11,960 bases of DNA. Origin: DATKEG01 sp035544515 (GTDB lineage: Bacteria > Acidobacteriota > Vicinamibacteria > Fen-336). Shown here piece after piece: positions 8,668 to 11,960 of this stretch (position 1 is its first letter; each line of letters opens with the position of its first letter). Below the pieces are notes generated by a model. That model saw only the letters and a program-made list of their open reading frames with translations, did not search any database and was not told the DNA's origin. The position numbers were made by a program, and so were the translations under genes. Location of the stretch: assembly GCA_035544515.1 (NCBI GenBank), contig DATKEG010000135.1, forward strand, positions 1 through 11,960, in the 5' to 3' direction.

Positions 8668-9708
8668 ATGACGAGGGTCGCGTCGCGCGCGGGCGTTACC
8701 GCCGGAGCCCTGCTGCTCCTGTGGCTGGGCGCGGCCCAGGACGGCGGCCGGGCGCAGCAGGAGCGCCAGTCGCGCCTCGTGTTCATGGGAGACACGGGCA
8801 CCGGGGACGCCAACCAATACGCCGTCCGGGACCAGCTCCTGCGCCGGCCGCCCCAGTTCGTCTTCCTGCTCGGGGACAACATCTACACCAAGGGCCGCCC
8901 GCGGTTCTTCAAGAGCCGTTACGACGACGTGTACGCGCCGCTCATGGCCAGGGGCGTGCGCTTCCACGCCGCCCTGGGAAACCACGACGTGTACGAGTGC
9001 CGGGCCGCGGCCTACAGCGGCCCCCTGCCCCCCAACCGCGACGCGTACCGCTGGCGCGATCCGGGATGCGAGGTCGAAGAGCACCTGGAGCACGACTCCT
9101 TCGGCTACGTCAACGAGCGGCGCTACTACTCGGTGGTCACGGACTCCGCCGCCGCGCCCCTGGGCGAGGTCTTCGTGCTCGACACCAACACGCTCGGCGT
9201 GGCGGCGACCCGCCTGCCGCCGGCCGGCGCCGACACCGCGCAGATCGAATGGCTCGACCGGTCGCTGGGCGTCTCCCGCGCGCGCTGGAAGATCGTGACC
9301 ATGCACCACCCGCCGCACACCCCGACCGCGGCCAACACGTTCCTGGGCCTGGGCGACGGGAGGATCCGTGAGGTGCGCCTCGAGAACCAGCTCACGCCGA
9401 TCCTCACCCGGCACGAGGTGGACGTGGTCTTCGCGGGGCACAACCACTTCTACGCGCGCATGTTCCCGCAGGACGGCGTCCGCTACTTCGTGGCGGGCGG
9501 CGGCGGCCGGCGGATCTACGGCTACGCCTCCGCGCCGGGTTACGTGGCCATGGGGGGCGTGTTCCTGCACTACGTCTACGTCCGGCTCACCGAGGAGCGC
9601 GTCGAGTACTACGCCATCGACTCGCGCGGCCGCTCCCGCGACGCCGGCTCGTGGGCCAAGGGCGACGCCCGCGACCGCCTGCTCCCGCCCGGCACGTTCC
9701 CGCCGTAG
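8668..9708 (+). CDS. Secreted metallophosphoesterase (purple-acid-phosphatase-like)
   Basis: A 346-residue calcineurin-like phosphoesterase. An N-terminal signal peptide (basic start, then A-L-L-L-L-W-L-G-A-A) implies export. The five metal motifs are complete: F-M-G-D-T-G (Asp42), L-G-D-N-I-Y (Asp70/Asn71), G-N-H-D (Asn105/His106), M-H-H-P (His213/His214) and G-H-N-H (His258, His260). Layout and length resemble tartrate-resistant or purple acid phosphatases, which cleave phosphomonoesters at a dinuclear metal centre. Residues 111-134 (Cys111...Cys134) form an insert after the third motif that could be closed by a disulfide. The start is ATG 8668, 24 bases after the regulator, with no clear Shine-Dalgarno and no terminator between, so read-through from the SUF unit is possible. 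No functional link to Fe-S assembly is evident. Confidence 0.88.
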   Translation: MTRVASRAGVTAGALLLLWLGAAQDGGRAQQERQSRLVFMGDTGTGDANQYAVRDQLLRRPPQFVFLLGDNIYTKGRPRFFKSRYDDVYAPLMARGVRFHAALGNHDVYECRAAAYSGPLPPNRDAYRWRDPGCEVEEHLEHDSFGYVNERRYYSVVTDSAAAPLGEVFVLDTNTLGVAATRLPPAGADTAQIEWLDRSLGVSRARWKIVTMHHPPHTPTAANTFLGLGDGRIREVRLENQLTPILTRHEVDVVFAGHNHFYARMFPQDGVRYFVAGGGGRRIYGYASAPGYVAMGGVFLHYVYVRLTEERVEYYAIDSRGRSRDAGSWAKGDARDRLLPPGTFPP

Positions 9709-9712
9709 CCCG

Positions 9713-9727
9713 CGGCGCGGTGCGCCG
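9713..9727. terminator. Hairpin in the convergent gap
   Basis: CGGCGC and GCGCCG form a 6-bp stem with a 3-base GGT loop in the 28-base gap between two convergent stop codons. The position suits a bidirectional terminator, but there is no U-tract on either side, so the call is tentative. Confidence 0.35.
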
Positions 9728-9736
9728 GTCGGCCGG

Positions 9737-10267
9737 TCAGCGCAGCGACGGCGGGGAGGACGGGCTGGGAGAGGCGTAGCCGGGATTCGGGCCGTCCAGG
9801 AGTGGCCCCGCCTCTTCGTCCTCCGTGAGGACCTCGGTGCCGGGCTCGGGGTCCAGGGAGGGCAGCACCACCAGGTCGAGCGCGTTCGAGAGCTTGTCCT
9901 CGTCCACCTGGACCTTCACCTTCACGCCCTGCTCCCCGCCGGCCGGCACGCCGATGTCCGGCACTTCGACCACGAGCGTGGTCCGTTCGGCGCGCATGAG
10001 GCGGCCGGTGTAGTCCCCGAAGTAGACGACGTTGCCTTCGAGCGCGGTGTCGAAGCCCTGGCCGTCGAGGGTCACCGTGTCGCCCACGTGCGCCGGCGAG
10101 GGCGAGATCCGGGACAGGAGCGGCGGCCCGATCCGCCAGAACGCCAGGTGGCCCACGATCCCGAGCACGGCGAGGACGAGGAGGCCGGCGAGCGCCCGCC
10201 GCGCCCGGCGCCACCGCCGGGGGAACCGGCGCCGATCGACGGCGGGGGGGCCTTGAACCTCGCTCAT
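9737..10267 (-). CDS. Membrane-anchored IPT/TIG-domain protein
   Basis: A 176-residue protein and the only supported gene on the - strand. It has an Arg-rich N-terminus (residues 12-24), one membrane segment (about 25-44) and then an IPT/TIG immunoglobulin-like domain (about 50-134). The domain opens I-S-P-S-P-A-H-V-G-D-T-V-T-L-D-G-Q-G-F, the typical first-strand signature. The last ~40 residues are acidic and Pro/Ser-rich (E-D-E-E, then P-S-P-S-S-P-P-S), probably disordered. Topology should be N-in, domain outside. IPT/TIG domains usually serve binding or structural roles at the surface; no enzyme motif is present. AGGAG lies only 1 base before the ATG, which is too close for normal use, and a TACAAT -10 box sits 12 bases upstream, so initiation may be nearly leaderless. 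No partner gene is obvious. Confidence 0.75.
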   Translation of the reverse strand: MSEVQGPPAVDRRRFPRRWRRARRALAGLLVLAVLGIVGHLAFWRIGPPLLSRISPSPAHVGDTVTLDGQGFDTALEGNVVYFGDYTGRLMRAERTTLVVEVPDIGVPAGGEQGVKVKVQVDEDKLSNALDLVVLPSLDPEPGTEVLTEDEEAGPLLDGPNPGYASPSPSSPPSLR

Positions 10268-10279
10268 GCTCCTGGGGCG

Positions 10280-10285
10280 ATTGTA
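10280..10285 (-). promoter_or_regulatory. Candidate -10 box of the IPT/TIG gene
   Basis: TACAAT on the - strand ends 12 bases before the ATG at 10267. No -35-like hexamer is found 16-18 bases upstream. If used, transcription would start near 10273, giving a leader of only about 6 bases. Confidence 0.4.
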
Positions 10286-10293
10286 GCCCGCGC

Positions 10294-10322
10294 TTGATCC
10301 GGGCGCCCGGGCCCGCTAATCT
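10294..10322 (+). promoter_or_regulatory. Promoter of the cysteine-rich lipoprotein gene
   Basis: TTGATC (10294-10299) and TAATCT (10317-10322) are separated by 17 bases. The start site would be near 10329, giving a leader of about 14 bases that contains GGGAGG (10333-10338). The spacer contains the GC palindrome GGGCGCCC. Confidence 0.65.
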
Positions 10323-10342
10323 AGTGTGTTCTGGGAGGCCGG

Positions 10343-11200
10343 ATGAGACGAGACCTGGACCGGGCATGGCTGGCGCTGGGCGTCGCGGTGGCGGTGGCCG
10401 CCGCCATCAACGCCTGTGGCGGATCGAGCGGCCCCACGCCCGTGCCCACGCCTTTCCCCAGCGCGCCCGCGCCCACGCCCACGCCCGTCCCCACCCCCAC
10501 GCCGGTCGCGGCCGCGTGTACCCTCGGCAAGGGCACGGCCAGCGCGTCGTGCGCGCGGCACGACGGCCGGTTCGTCAGCGACGTGGACGCCGCGGTCGAC
10601 CTGGTGCTCCGCGACCACGCCGTCCTGTTCGACCTGGGCGACCCGAACAACCCGCGCGTGCGCGACGTCGGGGGTTACCACGCCGCGGTCGTGCGCAACC
10701 TGCAGGCGGCGGGCTTGTGCGCCAACTACGACGGCGCCGAGGTCCAGGTCAAGAACACCAACGACTTCAGCGAGCAATACGACGTCCTGCTCAGCGACGG
10801 GTCCGTGCGCCGCGGCGCGGGCGCCTACCGGCTGACCTGCCAGCCCGCCAGCTTCCCGCTCGACCCGGAGGACGTGATCGACAGCATCCGGGTGGCCTTC
10901 TACGGCATCCGGTGCCCGGACGGCCGGACCCCGCCGAACAACGGGCTGGGGCGGCTGCCGCTCGATTGCACCGGCTTCGTCACCGCCACGCCGAAGACCC
11001 GCGACAACCGGGACGTGCCCCCCGCCGTCCACGGTCCGACGATCGACTGGTTCCTGAAGGCGGGCGCGGAGGTGGTGCGCGTGCACGACGACACCCAGAT
11101 CTTCAACAAGACGCTCGTGGGACTGGCCCGGGGCCAGTTCAGCCTGTGCGCCACCGTGAAGGGCGTCGAAGGGTGCCTGCACGGGGAAGTGATCGAATAG
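10343..11200 (+). CDS. Cysteine-rich lipoprotein with Pro-Thr linker, function unknown
   Basis: I do not recognise a domain in this 285-residue protein. It opens with a signal segment ending I-N-A-C-G-G-S-S, a plausible though atypical lipobox (Asn at -2) with Cys25. A Pro/Thr linker follows (residues 31-54, mostly P-T and P-V repeats), then a globular part of about 230 residues. That part has eight cysteines (59, 70, 126, 166, 191, 209, 269, 278), enough for four disulfides, as expected for an extracytoplasmic protein. The ATG at 10343 is supported by GGGAGG 4 bases upstream and a promoter before it. It is divergent from the IPT/TIG gene with 75 bases between starts. The linker type is common in predicted lipoproteins of Acidobacteriota-like genomes. 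A binding or surface role is possible but unproven. Confidence 0.8.
   Translation: MRRDLDRAWLALGVAVAVAAAINACGGSSGPTPVPTPFPSAPAPTPTPVPTPTPVAAACTLGKGTASASCARHDGRFVSDVDAAVDLVLRDHAVLFDLGDPNNPRVRDVGGYHAAVVRNLQAAGLCANYDGAEVQVKNTNDFSEQYDVLLSDGSVRRGAGAYRLTCQPASFPLDPEDVIDSIRVAFYGIRCPDGRTPPNNGLGRLPLDCTGFVTATPKTRDNRDVPPAVHGPTIDWFLKAGAEVVRVHDDTQIFNKTLVGLARGQFSLCATVKGVEGCLHGEVIE
10433..10507 (+). repeat. Degenerate CCCACG-type hexamer repeat encoding the Pro-Thr linker
   Basis: Repeated CCCACG and CCCGTG/CCCGTC hexamers encode alternating Pro-Thr and Pro-Val. The repeat stays in frame and is inside the lipoprotein gene. It could vary in length between strains by slippage. Confidence 0.7.
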
Positions 11201-11210
11201 GACCTCGGGA

Positions 11211-11230
11211 CGCGGCCCTTGAGGGCCGCG
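11211..11230 (+). terminator. Strong hairpin after the lipoprotein gene
   Basis: CGCGGCCCT and AGGGCCGCG are perfect complements across a 2-base TG centre, giving an 8-9-bp stem 10 bases after the lipoprotein stop codon. It could end that transcript. No U-tract follows. Its loop and right arm overlap the -35 box of the next promoter, so it may instead be regulatory. Confidence 0.45.
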
Positions 11231-11247
11231 AGGCGAGCGCCCATAAT
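11219..11247 (+). promoter_or_regulatory. Promoter upstream of the 30-codon ORF and SnoaL-like gene
   Basis: TTGAGG (11219-11224) and CATAAT (11242-11247) are separated by 17 bases. The expected start site is near 11254, the same base as the A of a following ATG. The transcript would then run on to the SnoaL-like gene at 11393. Confidence 0.55.
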
Positions 11248-11253
11248 CGGCGC

Positions 11254-11346
11254 ATGCCTGCCGCCGTGCGACGCCTGCGGATCGTAATCAAGGACCCGCT
11301 CTCGGCCGAAGCCACGGAAACCGTCCAGGCCGTCCACGTCCACTGA
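11254..11346 (+). CDS. Possible leaderless 30-residue ORF (uORF?)
   Basis: ATG at 11254 opens a 30-codon frame ending TGA 11344-11346. The peptide is M-P-A-A-V-R-R-L-R-I-V-I-K-D-P-L, then an acidic/Thr stretch and V-H-V-H. There is no Shine-Dalgarno, but the promoter just upstream predicts a transcript starting at or very near this ATG, so it could be translated as a leaderless message. It lies 46 bases before the SnoaL-like start in the same transcript. It could be a small protein, an upstream regulatory ORF or chance. No family is recognised. Confidence 0.3.
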   Translation: MPAAVRRLRIVIKDPLSAEATETVQAVHVH

Positions 11347-11392
11347 CGGGGCTCCGGTTGTGGTAAGAGTCAGTGAAACGAGCGGAGGACTC

Positions 11393-11854
11393 ATGCGCCG
11401 ACTTGCGAGCGTGCTTTTGGTGACGGCCGCCCTCGCCCTGCCCGCCGCGGCCGCGGAAAACCGCCCCGACCTGGCCGCCGAGGTCGAGCGGGGCGTCCGG
11501 GCCTACAACTCCCGCGACCTGACCTACTACGAGACGGCGCTGCGGCCGGACGCCGTGTTCGTGGCGGACGACGGCGCGATCTTCGCGGGCAAGGAGCGCG
11601 TCGTCAGGTCTTTCGCCAACGTGTTCGGCATGACGCCCCCCCGGCAGATCGCCGTGTCGGACGTGGTGAGCGCCGGGTCGGGCGACGTGGCCTGGGTGCG
11701 CTTCAAGTGGACGCTGACGGGTCCGGAGACGAGCCGGCCCGGCGTGGCCACCACGATCTTCGTGCGCGGCCCGGGAGGCGAGTGGCAGATCGCCTCCATC
11801 CACAACACGCGCTCGGCCCACGGCGCGCCCGCGGCGCCCGCGCACCGGCACTGA
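11393..11854 (+). CDS. Secreted SnoaL/NTF2-like (DUF4440-type) protein
   Basis: A 153-residue protein with a clear Sec signal peptide (M-R-R-L-A-S-V-L-L-V-T-A-A-L-A-L-P-A-A-A-A) and a single NTF2-fold domain (about residues 28-140). The pattern is typical of SnoaL/DUF4440 proteins: a helical start with V-R-A-Y-N-S-R-D, then F-V-A-D-D-G-A-I-F-A-G-K-E-R-V, W-V-R-F-K-W-T-L and a closing W-Q-I-A-S-I-H-N-T strand. These proteins bind small molecules or act as isomerases/hydrolases; no catalytic set can be assigned here. The tail is Ala/Pro/His-rich. ATG 11393 is preferred over GTG 11360 because GGAGG (11384-11388) precedes it and the signal peptide starts there. It may share a promoter with the upstream 30-codon ORF. 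Confidence 0.8.
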   Translation: MRRLASVLLVTAALALPAAAAENRPDLAAEVERGVRAYNSRDLTYYETALRPDAVFVADDGAIFAGKERVVRSFANVFGMTPPRQIAVSDVVSAGSGDVAWVRFKWTLTGPETSRPGVATTIFVRGPGGEWQIASIHNTRSAHGAPAAPAHRH

Positions 11855-11857
11855 GGC

Positions 11858-11960
11858 ATGCGGCCGCGCAGACGCTTCCTCAGGGCGCTGGCCGCGGCGC
11901 CGCTCGCGCCCGTGGCGCTGCTGGCCCGCGAAGCCGCGGCCGCGCCGCAGGTCGCGCCCG
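11858..11960 (+). CDS. Start of a Tat-signal protein (cut by the window end)
   Basis: Only 34 codons are visible. The N-terminus M-R-P-R-R-R-F-L-R-A-L-A contains a twin-arginine motif (R-R-x-F-L-R), followed by a hydrophobic Ala/Leu/Pro stretch and A-A-A-A-P. It therefore looks like a Tat-exported, folded and possibly cofactor-containing protein. The start ATG is 3 bases after the SnoaL-like stop, with GAGG overlapping that stop, so the two genes are probably co-transcribed. The mature protein is outside the window and its function cannot be given. Confidence 0.6.
   Translation, partial: MRPRRRFLRALAAAPLAPVALLAREAAAAPQVAP

Noticed and set aside
9609..10367. - strand open frame (252 codons) overlapping the IPT/TIG gene
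   Set aside because: The other frame carries a membrane segment and IPT/TIG signature. This one is Arg/Pro/Gly-rich with no domain.
10433..10507. Possible CRISPR-like or non-coding tandem repeat
   Set aside because: The hexamers are in frame and encode a Pro-Thr linker; there are no spacers.

Overview
This 11,960-base window is very GC-rich and densely coding, and nearly every gene is on the + strand. It looks like a bacterial chromosome segment. The predicted lipoproteins with Pro/Thr linkers, a lipoprotein-type sulfatase-fold hydrolase ending in an 'LRALGYV'-like tail, and a SUF-type iron-sulfur operon suggest an environmental lineage such as Acidobacteriota or the Rokubacteria/Methylomirabilota group. 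That placement is an impression from family style, not a measurement. No tRNA, rRNA, CRISPR array, insertion sequence or prophage gene was seen.

Layout. Bases 1-256 hold the 3' end of a DusB-like tRNA-dihydrouridine synthase gene. It is followed by a 62-residue YHS-domain metal-binding protein (376-564) and a predicted lipoprotein of the sulfatase/alkaline phosphatase superfamily (657-2126). A well-spaced sigma-70-type promoter (2141-2169) then opens the main unit: sufB, sufC, sufD, sufS, sufU, sufT and an Rrf2-family regulator (2226-8643). Several of these genes are joined by 4-base stop/start overlaps. A secreted metallophosphoesterase (8668-9708) follows after 24 bases and may be read through from the SUF unit. 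It converges on a membrane-anchored IPT/TIG-domain protein on the - strand (9737-10267). Divergent from that is a cysteine-rich lipoprotein with a Pro-Thr linker (10343-11200), which has its own promoter. A hairpin, a second well-spaced promoter and a possible 30-codon leaderless ORF come next. The window ends with a secreted SnoaL/NTF2-like protein (11393-11854) and the start of a Tat-signal protein cut by the window edge.

How the genes work together. SufS takes sulfur from cysteine, SufU accepts the persulfide, SufB-SufC-SufD is the ATP-driven scaffold, and SufT helps mature or deliver clusters. The Rrf2 regulator at the 3' end of the operon most likely senses cluster status and acts back on the sufB promoter, where an imperfect IscR-like dyad overlaps the -35 box. 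The pathway is well known. The less ordinary parts are the ligand pattern of the regulator, the structured sufB leader with its ribosome-binding site in a hairpin loop, the possible leaderless small ORF, and the uncharacterised envelope proteins in the last 2.5 kb.
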